Position numbers and translations under genes: made by a program. From Sanguinoderma infundibulare (taxonomy: Eukaryota > Basidiomycota > Agaricomycetes > Polyporales > Polyporaceae), in contig JAVLRN010000006.1 of assembly GCA_032821775.1 (NCBI GenBank), positions 806,001-870,000 on the forward strand: a stretch of DNA of 64,000 nt, given 5' to 3'. Of the stretch, positions 1 through 12,171 are shown piece after piece; position 1 is the stretch's first letter, and each line of letters starts with the position of its first letter. Below the pieces are notes generated by a model, which was not told the origin of the DNA, ran no database searches, and saw nothing but the letters and a program-made list of their open reading frames with translations.

Positions 1-3000
1 ACCTCATGAAGGAGTGGCAACTCATCTGGGACATCTCGCACGGCAGCGCGCAAGACTATTTTCGAGTCAAATGCCGCCTCGGGAACAACACGAACCCGGA
101 AGTGGTTGAGGCACGTTTTTTCGTCTCGACATACAATCTGCTCACCACTAACCACAGCCAATTTAGGATCGCACTCGTGAGCTCAATGTCGCTGCATGAC
201 TCTGGAGACACTACGCGATGGTCAAACGCTCGGGGCGCTATCATGGCATCGTGATCCCGCATTACAACCCGCGTGCAATCACCCTACCTTGCATTGCCTG
301 TCCATGGCCTCGCTTCAACCTCCCGCCCGATTGGAAAACTGCGATGCCAGATCATCTCAAGTATGTTTCGAACTTTGTAGCACATGTACTACACTAATTC
401 ACTAACCTTGTTAGGTATATCTACCGCATCATCATGGGTTGTGACGGTAACTTCAGCCTGCAGAAGAAGTCGAAGCGTGACGACCCCAACGATCGCAGCC
501 TCGCGATGGGGGAAGGGTATTTCATCCACCCCGAAACAATGAGACCGTTGATGAAAAAAAAGTGGGCGTCCCACATGATCGTACGTGCCACCCGATTCGT
601 GCTTTTTTGGAGTCTAATCACCTGGGACAGGAGGAGACTTGTAGCGGCTTCAAGGTTGCGCGCTCACAACATCTCAACAAGTTCCGTTTCACCGACTTTA
701 GCGGCATCGTCGGTACCCTTTGCAAACATGTCCTTTTTCGGCCTCAGGCGGTCGTGAACACCCTTGGAGGGGAAGCGTGCGTCTTCGACTCCCCGCCTGA
801 CTGCGACCTTCGCTAACCACGACATTCACAGATTAATATTCTCGGATGCGTCTATCTATAGTGCTCTGCAAGGCACAGAAGAACACGAACACAGGGCGAT
901 GAGCTACAACGTCATTTGTATCATGATTCGACACATACTCGAACACTGGGTGGACTACTTTCCAGATGCACTCCCGATGCTGGAGAACATGCTGATGATA
1001 TTACCAAAGATGCATATGTACGCGCACAAAGACCTCTGTCAGGCCGTCTACTCCCTCGCGTATTCGGCAGGTTTTGGCCTCGACCACGGCGAAGGCGTGG
1101 AAACCCCTTGGGCTGATTTCAACATCGCCGGGCTTGCGACACGGGAAATGAGTGGCGGCAGTCATGAGGACGCGCTCAACTCGCTCATCAACTATTGGAA
1201 CTGGAAAAAAACTGTTGGCATGGGTGAGTAGTTGTGAATTTTCGTCCGCGTTCCATACTCATGCTGTCAATTGCAGCAAACTATCTTGGCCGCAAGCTGC
1301 CCGAGGTGTATGCCGGTCAGTGCCGAACCACGAAGTACCTGGCCGGCCTTTCGGCCCTCGCTGGCCCGAAGAACGTCGCTTCGTGGCTTGCACTCCCGTT
1401 TGATCCCAATGCGCCAACCCCTCTCACTTTCCGCATCAAGGAGCAGGCGTTCGAGCAGAGTCTATTTCTTGTCAATCAATCACAGTGTACATCGCGTTTC
1501 CGGGAGTTAGCGAGGTGTCGCAGCATGCTAAATTATCCACCCAGTGCCTTCTGCGAAGCAAGCGTACAATGCACTGGTCGAGGGTCACCGGGACGAGGGC
1601 GCCAAGACACATGCGCGCCGCGCTGTCGCTCACCTGCGCAAGGACCATGCCGACTTCATGATCACCGGGCTGGAGCTTGAGGGGTGGATGTAAGTCGTCA
1701 ATCATGTCCGTATTATACCCGATCGCGCTTTAAATGATGATAAATTTGGTTCAGGCTGGATCTACAAGAACGCGACAAGCAGAAGAAGAATGTCACCCAA
1801 AACGGTACGATCGTCGATGAGAATACGAATGCTCAGATCACATGGAGCGGCTGGCGCAGGAAGCTGGACAAGTGGTGTGTGTTACAAGCTAAGTATATGC
1901 CATCTCTTGGAATCACCATCCCCTTGACTGCTCACAACCTCACGGATGACCCCTCCTGCCGCCGTGGTTCTCGGCACGAACATGATTCCGACTCTGAGTC
2001 TGATTCTGATAATGAAGATCACCCCGGTTTCGCTTCGACAACGCCATCGTCGCCCAACGAAGAAGTCCTGGGACTCCCATCCGACTTCAACGCCGATGAC
2101 CGCAAGCTGTACGAACTCGACCTTCTCGCTGAGTATGAGGCCAAACTCCGGGTCGGGCAGGCGTTCGACCAGTTGGAGAAGGTTCACGAGGCCGTCAAGC
2201 ACCTGTCCGCGTTCATTGAAGATAAGAAGGCCAACGCTCATGCAGTCGCTGACAATGTCCGTAGCAATGACATCAGCAAGTTCAGCGTCGTGTACTGTCA
2301 AAAACTGGCCAAACGGTACAATCACAACTTCGACCGCATCATCGCCCTGCGCGGCTCGCCGGGGTCTCTCACTTGCTTGGATCCGGCTTCTCGCCTGCAA
2401 CGCATTGATCTAGCGAACAACTTGAAGATCACAAATCTCAAGAAGGCGTGTGAGCAAGGTGATCACGCGCGGTCAGGATCCTGGATTTGGACTGTTTTTG
2501 AAGATGTCATGGGTTGCACTGATTCCGACAGCGTCGAGCAAACAGGAAGCACGCCGTCTGAGAAGGGGAAGGGGAAGGGCTTGAAGAAGAAAGCCGTGAC
2601 CTCCGACATCTATACGTCATGGTGTAAGTGGTTTATGAATCAATGCTGAGAATGCGATTGCTGACTGGATGCTACTAGTCAACCGCGCACAATGGTTCCG
2701 GGCATGGCAGGAGAAGATTCGTTACAACGAGGCGGTAAACAAGCTTTGTGCAGAGTTCCGAGCCACGGTGGCTGGATTCGCTGCGTGGGCAGAGTTATGG
2801 AAAGGCGCTGCTGAACGGGAGGACTTGGAACCAGGCGAGCGGGCGTATGCCTGGCAGCACCATGCTATGTTCGAGCGTATGAGCAGGGAGGCTCAAGCCG
2901 AGTACAATCGCACTCGGAAGGCGGAGGTACCGGCAGAGCAGTTGGATCACATGCGGGTGAGTAACCAGCTATCTCCGCATTGGCATTTGCTAACCAGAAT

Positions 3001-3090
3001 GATTTTTAGTCGCTGCGTTCCTCTCTCTAGAAGCAGGTCCGGGACTTTAATGCATGGGAGGATATTCTCAAACAGCTTGAACACAAGTAG
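1..3090 (+). CDS. KDZ-family transposase, 5' end outside window
   Basis: This is the C-terminal two thirds of a KDZ (Kyakuja-Dileera-Zisupton) transposase in about ten exons with short introns. Visible blocks in order are a MVKRSGRYHG block and CPACP-like CIACPWPRFNLPPDW (220-355), a CDGNF motif (about 437), VGTLCKHV (about 705-730), SYNVICIMIRHILE (about 903), LPKMHMYAHKDLC (about 1000), DHGEGVET (1082-1105) and YWNWKKTVGM (about 1195). These match the RNase H-fold core, where D1082 and E1091 correspond to the family's conserved DGEG acids. The long C-terminal part (1879-3090) has an acidic Ser/Asp stretch and the usual WFRAWQEKIRYNEAVN block. Exons joined at 2660/2679 and 2958/3031 give the stop TAG at 3088-3090. 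The N-terminal CxC zinc-binding region lies left of the window. Several joins near 110-220 and 560-840 were not resolved, so decay cannot be excluded. Confidence 0.8.
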
Positions 3091-4640
3091 CATGTGGATT
3101 ATCTGTTCTGTTCTTGCGGATTATCCTGTAGTTAATCACGCGAATGATCTTCTTTGACATCTCTAAAATCCATTGACTTTGGTGTGATAATACATGTATT
3201 ATCCGCCAGATAATCCGGCAGATTAGCTGCATGACGAGGGGGACTGCAGAGACCTCTCAAAAATTCTGACACTAATCCCGGATTAAGCTTAATCCAGGAT
3301 TGACGTTAGTTAATGTATTTGGATTAACCAAATCTAATACAGTCCCTGGTGAATCATTGTAGGGACAGCGATCTCACACGTGAAGCACTGAACCATGCGA
3401 GCGAGGTGGCTGGCGATATGTGGCTGTTCTTTATGAAGGACAACAGGGAGGAAAACATCCATTTTGACCTCCGAGACAAGAGGACGCGAGCCGGAATGGC
3501 GGGTCACTTGAGTCGAGATGAAGAAAGAAGATCCACCAGAGACCCGGTCGTGCCAAGTAAGCTGCAGATGAAGTGAGCGAAAAGATCAACGAATTTATGC
3601 TTGAATGACTTACTAGGTCCATGATTAGTCTCATGTAACCATCATGCATGCCGCTCCACCAGGTCATGGTCGACTGTAACGAGTGGGCGGTGTAAAAGGT
3701 GGGATAGAGACGTCTGTGGGGGACAGTATCCTCCTTATCAGAGGACCCACCGTGAGTAATGAGGGCGATGGCCATAGCTACGAGGGGAGCTTGGGGGAGG
3801 TCGTGAAGCAAGGGCTGGGTGCGCAGGTGTACAACCATGTCTCCGATGCCCAGTGGAGTGAGGTCGCACTGCGCGAAGGGCATGATTTTCGGGGCCTAAG
3901 GAGCAGCATTGGTGGGGGTGTTATCGGCCTGAGGAGCAGCATTGGCAGGGGTGTTATCAGCCATGGTGGGGGGAGAATAGCAAGGCAACCATGCAGGACA
4001 GCGCCACTGAGGGGGCCTTATAGTGCTGCCATCCAATCGCATTGTGGACAGCGTGGACGGCCGCACAGGATGTCGAGGCATGGAAGCCAAACATGATGCC
4101 AGAAGCGAACTATCAATGTTGAATCGGGAGACATCAGTCCTCAATGATCGTAGAGAAACAACTCACTTACCTTGAAAACACGGCACATACAACTGAACGA
4201 TAACTTCATATACTGCGGTCTATGATAAATTGGGAAAGGTTCTGTTGTTTTCATAAGGAGACCCAAGTGGCTTTTGCATCCCAACAAAGCACTGTCAGAC
4301 CGCCAAGTACTAGCCAAGTTGGAGGAGGCAGAGATTCAAAGCATGCCGTCGCAGTGCAAGAGGATAACAGTAGAATGCATACGGGACAAGGGCGTGATGA
4401 GGAGGGAGGAGGGCATAGTCGCGAATGGTCTGCACGCATTACTTCCTAGTCCGTAGCATATGGTCAACACCCTTGTTCACGTGACTTTTCTGCGACTTTT
4501 CTGACGTTATTTCCTGGACATGGCAAAGTTCTGCCCACCCTCACCAGTTTTTCTGCGCCACGGTAACGCATCCAACCGCCAAAATGACGACGTAAGGGAT
4601 AACATATGGGGTAAAGTATCAGACCTTGCCGCCAGACTGT
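3091..4640. other. Intergenic, AT-rich then low-complexity; no convincing gene
   Basis: After the KDZ stop the sequence is AT-rich, with a perfect 16-bp palindrome at 3280-3295 (GGATTAAG/CTTAATCC) and a TGTATTATCC-type stretch, possibly the non-coding end of the KDZ element. On the minus strand two ORFs (3896-4144, then 3431-3883) could be one broken gene: from 3963 it reads MADNTPANAAPQ in two near-identical 33-bp units before a TAG, then continues from MPFAQCDLTP. I do not recognise it. The rest to 4640 shows nothing I can support. Confidence 0.35.
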
Positions 4641-5585
4641 CTACACTACTACACACCACTTACTGTCCATGCTACTGTCCTCGCTACTGCTACTGTCCTC
4701 ACAGATCTCTACACCTTCCACCAGGACCCCCTTTGCCTGCAACAGTTTACACACAAAGCCACTGTTGTCGTAGAACTCCACATCTACCTGCCATGATTCT
4801 TTGTCATCATCCTCCTCCTTGATTCCTGTGGCACCGAAGTCTATGATGACTCCACATGTAGGTCAGTTCCTAGGAGTGAACAGGATGTGGTCATATCTGA
4901 GGTCCGTGTGGAATATGCCGCATGACAGGAAGCTGTCAACGGCATGCAGAAGTGTGGTGCACACCTCGGGATCCAGCATGGTGGGGTTTACATCACATGC
5001 CTCGATGGCATCCGGGATGAACTTGAAGACTATCATGGGCAAGTGGATGACTCGCTCATCCGGTGGAAGGTAGGTGCCAACGAGAAGCAGCAGTGGGATC
5101 GTGGAGCCCTGGAGGTGGGCCAACCGTTCGTATGCTGTGTGCTCCATACGGAATGCGGAGCTGAAGAGCCTCTGGTAATGCTTCTCCCAGACCGCAGTGT
5201 GCATAGTGAGACCTTCAGCATCGGTTGGCACCGGGTTGTAGCGGGCCTCCCATTCCTCTTCGAACCTGTCTTCCCCTAGGGCAGCCCCTGCTCTCTCTGC
5301 CTCCATGCTCCATGGGCATAAGGATAGGTACGGTGGGAAGGGGAGCCTCTCATTCAAGAATTGGGGATCATATATCTTGATGAGGATGGGCTGGGGACCC
5401 AGCTGTGGAGAGCGGGCGATGAGCATGACCGTTTAGGTGAACAGCACACAAGGTCTGTTGATAGTGAAGACGAGGGTGCGGTCTGCTGCTTGTATAACGA
5501 CTTTCTCGCCAGGCGAGAACGTAGGGCCAGGGTCCATGGGGATTTGAGGGTCGAGGGAAGAAAGGTGTTTTCCTCCTTGATACAT
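4641..5585 (-). pseudogene. Protein-kinase-like gene of basidiomycete type, interrupted by a stop
   Basis: The start at 5585 (MYQGGKHLSS) gives a 46-codon exon, a 45-nt intron (5403-5447) and a second exon. The second exon holds LIKIYDPQFLNER, WEKHYQRLFSSAFRMEHTAY, HLQGSTIPLLLLVG, a catalytic-loop-like HTDLRYDHILF and, after one in-frame TGA (4863-4865), GVIIDFG, which fits a kinase DFG. This order resembles a family of small, divergent kinase-like proteins that is expanded in Agaricomycetes. An acidic Ser/Asp tail runs to the TAG at 4641. The usual lysine and HRD arginine are not obvious, so activity is doubtful even without the stop. The TGA could be removed by an unseen intron. The identification is from memory of the family pattern. 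Confidence 0.5.
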
Positions 5586-7204
5586 GGCGCTTGCTGACTT
5601 ATTCTGCGGCAGAAGAACGGAACTTATCCATCGTGGGATGCCTCTTCTGGTATGCATGAGGTATTCCTGTGCAGGACCTCCCCAATGTCTTCCGCTCCCA
5701 CGCCCAGGTTGCACACCCGGTGCTCAGCATGAAGGATCTTCTCTCTCGTGCTGGGGGGTGTGTGGTCATCAGTCAGCATCACGGTGAGGAACTCACCATT
5801 CCCCCGTTCGACAGCTTCCTCATGGCTAAAATAGCAACGTGGGTGCGCTACGGGCGTGAGCAAACTGTAGGTTCCCGAAAGAAGAGCGTACTTAAGCTGG
5901 GACCTGGGTATCATTCCCCCAGCTTCCCTGCTCTCAATGAAGGTAAGGCCCCCTTTCATCTGCACTCCTGGTCCTCACCATTCTGACCCTACTCTGTCCT
6001 GCAGTCTCCCTTTGAAAAAATGATGAATGCACCCCCTTCCTCCCACGCCTCGATACTTAAGGTGAGTCTGAACCCTTACCTTTCTGTGCGGAACTTACCA
6101 GGTTTGAAGCAGGCATCCCAAAAGAGAGAGTTAAAGGGCGCCATTGAGAGGCTTATGACCTTACGGCCGTTGGAGGTCATCAATTTAGCCTCTGACTTGG
6201 GAAAGAAGACCCAAGCTAGGGGTCTAGGGACCCGAATGATGCAGGGCCTCCAGATGTCTACCCTGCTTAAATCTGATGGCACTGGTTGGCTCCTTTCGTT
6301 TCATGAGCCTGAGACCCACCTAGGGTCAGTCTGGTTGGAGGTGCATATGACGATGGCAGAGAAGCCACTGGCAACCCGGGAGTGGGTTGTGCGCCGCTTC
6401 CTTGAGGCCTGGGAGGATGCTTATGGGGATGCCGTGGAGAACGTTCCAGCCTAGCCACGCATGACCCCATCATGAGCGAGGATGAAGAAGCAGAAGCAGA
6501 CATGACTAATGTACTTATATCTGGGACGAAGCGAAACCGTTTACGTGTAACATGTACTTTTATCTGGTTTACTGTGCTTTTCAGGACGATACAGAAAAAA
6601 CTGTTTTTTGGCGAGCCAGTGTCTATAGAGCGCTTTGCTACCAGAATGCTAAGCCAGCCTGACAGACCGCCAATAAAGCTGGAGAACCGAAGAGTCACCG
6701 TGTCACTCATTTGCTCGATATCACTCTTGGAGCCATTATCCTCAATAGAAACAGAAAAGATCATGTCAGTTCAGTTAATGTTGTGCCGTAGACAAGAAGA
6801 AGTGAGAAATATGCCATTTGGATGAGAGGAACGGCACCGGTAAGGGACATGCTGTTGGTCACCTCTGGGTCACACAGAGTCACTCATCACACCCTTCAAG
6901 GTTTGGATCTCATGATCTCCAGCATCTCCAGAGACACCTTGAGAGCACCGGGCCCGCGAAAAATGCATTTTTCGTATACATATGAAAGTGGCTGTAAGCC
7001 TTGGTTAGCAGAATGAAGCAAAGCATGAGGTGATTTATATCTATCAAAACACAGCGTGTAGCTCTTTGTAATCCTGGACTGAACTACTGCCTATGGGCAC
7101 CTCCCCTGGTGACTAAGCACTGGCTCAGGCCTGGACCTCCCACCCCCTGCGCCTGTTGGGGTTCCAAAATGGGAGATACTCACTGGTGATAAATACTACG
7201 GTAC
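5586..7204. other. Mostly unassigned sequence with one possible ORF
   Basis: Open frames overlap on both strands at 5624-5986 and neither is clearly coding. On the plus strand 6020-6454 encodes 144 residues (MMNAPPSSHASILKV...ENVPA) with an even, protein-like composition (ASDLGKKTQARGLGTRMMQG, HEPETHLGSVWLEVHM, FLEAWEDAYGDAVENV), but I do not recognise a family. From 6460 to 7204 there is no supportable gene. Confidence 0.3.
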
Positions 7205-8230
7205 CTAGGAGACCTTGGGTGGGTGGCCCGCACTGAGGCCCACGACTCCCTTTGACGTCCATTCCAGAGATGACCCCCAGAACAGATTTGCGTGTTGACC
7301 GAGGAGCTCATTGAAGCTTGAGGAGAATAGCTCGAGCGATGCTTTGGGTGTTAATCTCCTCGACGATGACATGAATCTATGGCATGTGAGCAATGACTAC
7401 CACTCTGTAAGCAGCAACAAAGACGCAAAGAAGCAAGATGTACTTACATTTGGCCTCGTCGTCCACCTGCTTGCGTAACCTCACATCTTCTGCTTGAATC
7501 CACTTCTTGCGCTCCTCGGGTGCGCGGGCCACCTTGCGAGACTGTCCGGGTCAGTATGACTTGACTCAGTGACTAGGTGCAGGTTGTGTCAGATTTCGGG
7601 AGGCACATGGGATCCGTAGAGGGTGTCCATGATGCCTTGGCTACATCAGCCAATAAAGACACCTCCCTGAGCTACAGCACATCGTCAGCATGACCTAACA
7701 AGATGAAAGCCACGCATGTACTTACCATCACACCTGTGGCATCAACAATAGGACCAATGCTGGCTTGAGGAGCATCTTGACCCGCCTCTGCGATGATTGC
7801 TTTGTACGTTTTATGCTCAATGCGAGTCTTCGTCTTCTTCAGAGCATCCATACGGGCTTCATGCACCTTTGAGACTTTGCACGTTTTGCGAGCTGTCGCC
7901 TTCGAATCCTTTCCATCACTGACAACTTCACCCTGACGGCACACCTCAGCCTTGGACTGCTCGGTCTTTTCCTTAAAGCGAGATCCATACCTTTCGGCCA
8001 CAGCTTGCTCTCCACCAGGGTCACGATACCGCCTCTGATCATGCCCAGACCCTGCCCAGTCTGCCAACACATCTTCGCCAGCATGCGTAAACCTAAGGTA
8101 CCAGAAATCTTGGAGAAGTGCGCATATTCCGTGGCACTGAGGGGCATTGTTGAGCGGGGCGTACTGGTGCTACAGTCCACATTACAGAGGAAGGAGCGTT
8201 GCTGACAGGCTGCACCGAAGGCAGTGGGGA
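7205..8230 (-). pseudogene. G-patch splicing factor (TFIP11/Spp382-like) fragment
   Basis: The minus strand carries consecutive pieces of a TFIP11-type G-patch protein, the factor that activates Prp43 in spliceosome disassembly. The order is EYAHFSKISGTLG, then the G-patch GLRMLAKMCWQTGQGLG with a degraded GIVTLVESKLWPKGM (about 8000-8130). After a frameshift come EKTEQSKAE, TRIEHKTYKAIIAEAGQ and GPIVDATGVM (about 7740-7960), then REVSLLADVAKASWTP (about 7650), APEERKKWIQAEDVRLRKQVDDEA (7440-7530; quoted in part) and SLELFSSSFNELLGQHA (about 7300). Gene order matches the family, but the N-terminus and the large C-terminal part are missing, the G-patch has Cys for Gly, and at least one frameshift and several stops break it. 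It is a fragment with introns retained, so it came from genomic DNA, not cDNA. Confidence 0.65.
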
Positions 8231-8681
8231 AGTCCTCTGCAGCGACCAGTGCAGATGATGGGGATGCGGAGGACTCAGGAGTGGTGAGGCAAGGGCAGGA
8301 TTGGGTTGTCCAAGGGAGGCGTCAGGTTGTCCAAGGGAGGTATGGGGTCATCCAAGGGGGAAATATGCTTTACGGCATCTATCCACGGAAGCTGCACGCG
8401 CCAGATGCCTAATAGGCAGCGAACAGCCCGAAAAGCCTGAACCACCCGAACCTGAAGGTCCTGTCGTGTACTCTAGTTGTATACTCTACTCTACATCCTT
8501 GTCATGGCTGCTCAATGAGGAAAGGCCTATGCGCTCTGAGGACAGCCTGGCCATTTCCAGGTTGCTCGCCCTCGACGTGCTAAGGAGAGGCTACTATACA
8601 AGTTATGGGTCAAAATATGGGTTATTGCGAGTATTGCTATCAATGCATCTTAGAACTGGTGTATTCTAACATGCTGTTTAG
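8231..8681. other. No gene seen; short tandem GTTGTCCAAGGGAGG units
   Basis: Three imperfect copies of a unit of about 21-24 bp containing GGTTGTCCAAGGGAGG lie at about 8303-8375. The remainder has only short open frames and no recognisable motif. Confidence 0.4.
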
Positions 8682-9864
8682 GTCAAAGCAGATGTAGACC
8701 AAGACTGTAAAAAGTGCCACTGCCATCCCCCAGGACTGGGCGACTTTCCCTCTGGTGAGTTTCCAATGGATGAAGAGCAGCTCCAGGCCTGGCGGAAGAA
8801 GGCTCAGTGGGCAGCCAGCTTTGAAGGAGCATATGAGCAATTCGAGGCGGACTTGTACGAGCATCCCATTATCTTTTCCTTGGGTGCTTTAGAGTCTCTG
8901 CTTAATGTGCGTGCATACATCTGTTTGCATCCCTGCTGATTTCTCATCCCCTGCAGACATGTACTGTTAGGACCAGTCGTGCCCACTGTGTTCAGGACCT
9001 CAACCTCGTTCTCTCACATAAGATGGCTATCCAGTTCAACTGGGACACAAACAAAGAAGCATGGTCCTCCTTCTCAAGGCTAAGGACACTCACCCTCGTG
9101 TATGTCAGATACAGAGACATTCAACCCCTTTGCTGCTACAGTCCCATTGCCCCCTATTTGCCACCCTCACTGGCACTCCTGCGACTTTGGCCATACTGTG
9201 ATGACAAGGTGAGCTCTGGACTTTTTTTTGTGAGGACGTGACTCTGAAGTGGTTGTCCAAGGAATACCGCTACTTCCAAGACCTCATGTATGGAAAGGAG
9301 GGCCAGGTATATCTTTTTTTCATGAACAAGAGTGATGGGCCAGACTTATGGGCTTCACAGATCGTAGACCGGTGCTTACGATTCTGGCAAAAACCAGAGT
9401 GGGCAGCGCAGGTCAAGATCTTTCAGAATATACCCACCATACACATTCACACTTCGGTGTACATTGTGTGGCCTCCCTACTCTGCTACAGCTGCGAAGAC
9501 AGCGTTCTCCTCATGGACTGGTCAGGTAGAGGGGGGGGGGAAGCTAACCACCATCGCAGTCACCTTGTTTCACCCACAGGAGGGGGAGGACATCAAGGTG
9601 GCTGTGAAGAGTGTTTGTGGTGACCTCTCTGAAGAGTTGGGTGGCGACGCTGAGGTCATGGTCAATGACGACATGGTCCTAGATGCCGCAAAGCAGTGGG
9701 GCTACCTGCCCCTGGAAGCAGAAGACACTGAAGACTTTCTGTCGTCAGAGTTGCTGGAATATGACTGGACACGGAGGAACGGCAACTGGGAGGTCAGCTT
9801 GGAGGGGGCGGAGGCTGGGCGATGGGGATGGGACTATCACACTCGCACAGACTGGGGTGAGTAG
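8682..9864 (+). CDS. Hypothetical protein, at least three exons
   Basis: Plus-strand blocks with protein-like composition are separated by intron-like sequence. The first is VKADVDQDCKKCHCHPPG...ALESLLN (8682-8902) after a TTTAG acceptor. The second is KMAIQFNWDTNKEAW...LWPYCDDK (about 9020-9207) before a GTGAGC donor. The last frame is 9238-9864 (VTLKWLSKEYRYFQDLMYG...DYHTRTDWGE), with aromatic-rich and acidic stretches (DTEDFLSSELLEYDW). A CKKCHCH cluster could bind metal, but I do not recognise a family. The last frame contains a poly-G run (9531-9540) that is prone to length change. It lies among decayed gene pieces and may be one itself. Boundaries are approximate. Confidence 0.4.
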
Positions 9865-10289
9865 GAAGAAGAGCAGGGTGAGGAAGAGGATGCAGAGACA
9901 AAAAGTGGATGCATGTCATGGACGTGGACTTGTGTGCATAGAGTTATGATTTGCTACTCAGTTTCATGCACACAAGATTCTTCGGAATGGCATGGAGCAA
10001 TTCCTGAGCAACAATGGTATGGACACAAATGGTATGGACAAAAGTCTTAGTGGCATTCCCGTCCGAAATAATAGTGTGCAATTTGACAAAAGTGTATGTA
10101 GTCGTTACATAGGTGCGTAGCCAGCGCAAGTGTACCTGTAGTTGTCCCCACCATCCCTGTCCTCCTCATCCTCCGCCCTGAGATCGTCCTCATCATCTGA
10201 GGACTGTTCATCCTTCTCCCTGCTACTGTCCTCATATTCCAACCTTTTACTAGACCGTTTCGTTCAGCACCGCAGCCATGCCTTGTCCC
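9865..10289. other. No clear gene; acidic-repeat coding potential on minus strand
   Basis: On the minus strand about 10130-10270 reads as an acidic Ser/Glu/Asp-rich stretch (YEDSSREKDEQSSDDEDD), similar in style to the tail of the kinase-like gene at 4.6 kb. No start, domain or continuation could be supported. Confidence 0.3.
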
Positions 10290-11640
10290 CATAGTGCCTG
10301 TGCCGCACCTGCACCAAAAGGTAAGAACATGTTTTCGATGAGCTGATGTAGAAGCACAGATGAAAGTCTACAAAGATGCACTGGATGGATGGTAGTTATT
10401 CCCCCAGAAGTCGCCCGTGCCCCTATACGAGGTGTTGTTGACGAACCCGTATGCCATCAAATCATCCAAGACCATGGTGAACACCACGTTCGAGTCCCAA
10501 AGCCAAGTCTGGACCTTCAGCAAAATGTAAGCCACCACCGTGCACCACCTCGCCGGTTCATTGACGGAATACGCACTCCAGTATTCATAGCAGTGAATGA
10601 TTGTGCCCTCTCTGCGAGCTTCACGTTGAAGCCTGCGATAACAGTCTTCTCAAGAGCCTGCATGTCAGCGCTCTGAGCCAGCATCTGGGGAAGAGAAATG
10701 GTGAGCTTCTTCATGATAATGTATTGCATCATAACTGACCAGTGGGGACTGGTCGAGAGGTGGAACATTGATGAAGAGGAAGTTCCTCGTGCCGACATCG
10801 CTGCGAGGACACGGTCAGCCAACAAAACAAAAGGCCTCACTGACGCTTGTGCATACTACTGCAGGCGGAAGAATGAAACAACTCACAAGCTCCTGAACCT
10901 GGCCAAAGTACGAGTCCAGGAGCATGTCCGAGAACCTGTCCCGTACATTTAATACATCACCTTCTGCATCGCAACCGTTCACTATGTACTCACGCGTCCT
11001 GGTCTCCGCTCTGGTAGTAGCTGTTTCCAATGTCATTGATCCCGATCCACACCGAGAACAATGCGTTCTTGCTCATCCACAACGCCGTCACGGGCTTGTC
11101 CGTGACCCCGCCATCCAGGAACTTGTTCACCTGGTCGATCAGCGACAGCACCATCGCCTCGTATGGCGTGACTAGCGACCGTTGATCATCGCACCACCAT
11201 GCGCATAGTTGTACGTCAGGATGAGCAAGTTGTTGTACAGGGTCATGTCGATGTCGATCCAGTTCATGCCGCTGACGGCAGTGTAGCCCAGGTACGGAGG
11301 GTTGCCGAGCGAGTTTTGGTGAGCTCTAGGAAGAGGGAAGAGCTGGACAAGGTGACGCCAGGCTCGAGTGTCGGGGCCGGGGCCTGCTCCGGCTCAGACT
11401 GAGGCAGAGTCGGTGGACGGTGAGAGAAAGTGGGAGTGGATTTGGGAACGAGTTCTGGCCCTTGTGCTCATGCTTGTTCTGGGGGTGCAGTCCGGTCGGC
11501 GTGAGATGTGCAGAAGGCGGATGGAAATTCTGAATGCAGCAGATGGAGAATGTGGAGATCGTCCACCGGGAATTTGGTCTACTCACCAGCGTGATAAAGG
11601 TCCACGGGCGGGCTCCGGGAGGAGCTAGGGTCACGATCCA
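10290..11640 (-). pseudogene. GDSL/CE16-type acetylesterase, frameshifted
   Basis: This is a multi-exon minus-strand remnant of a carbohydrate esterase family 16 (SGNH/GDSL) secreted esterase. Pieces in order are APPGARPWTFITL (about 11600), NSLGNPPYLGYTAVSGMNW and DMTLYNNLLILTYNYAHGGA (11190-11310), PYEAMVLSLIDQVNKFLDGG, FSVWIGINDIGNSYYQSGDQ (about 11010-11060), FSDMLLDSYFGQVQEL (about 10900), NFLFINVPPLDQSP (about 10750), then AQSADMQALEKTVIAGFN and a terminal WLWDSNVVFTMVLDD to DFWGNNYHPSS (about 10390-10510). The GxND block is present as GIND. A one-base loss near 11178 (AMINGR then stop) shifts the frame, and the GDS serine block is not visible, so the copy is probably dead. It is oriented against the phosphatase and eIF4G pieces that follow. 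Confidence 0.65.
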
Positions 11641-12171
11641 TCATCCAAGTGAACAAACTGCCATCACATGTGGGTCAGGGAAGAAGACCCTTGTGGAGCA
11701 TTAGACTGGTTGCCGTAGTGGGCGCGTGAAGGGAAGAAGCAGCTGAGGGGCGGCAGGGTGGTGCAGTGGGGTGGGGGTGAGAGGGAGGTGTCGCAGGAGT
11801 TGGCAGAGTGTCCCAAGTCATCAGAGGCTGGTGGTGCAGGAGTGAGAGATAGAGCGGATGCTCGGTGGGGAGGAGGGAGGTACTGAAGGACTCGGTGTGG
11901 AGGGAGTGCGACGGCACCTTGTGCTCGAGGCAAGTGTGATCACAAGAAAGAGGGAGGCAGAAAGCATTAGAGCTGGAGGAGAAAGCATGGTCGCCATAGC
12001 CATAACGGCCCTTGGGGACTCAAACAAGAGAGGGTGCAGTGCAAAGACGGTCACTCCTAGCCAGTCGTGGGCACCTCTAGTCATCTTCATTGTCGACGTC
12101 CTTCATCCTCCAGGCTCTCCCTCAGCACGGACTTGCACGCTGCTCTTCCCACTTATCCTCACTCTAGCGGG
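11641..12171. other. No supportable gene
   Basis: Only short, low-complexity open frames occur on both strands (Pro/Ser/His-rich on the minus strand). Nothing recognisable was found up to the phosphatase remnant. Confidence 0.4.
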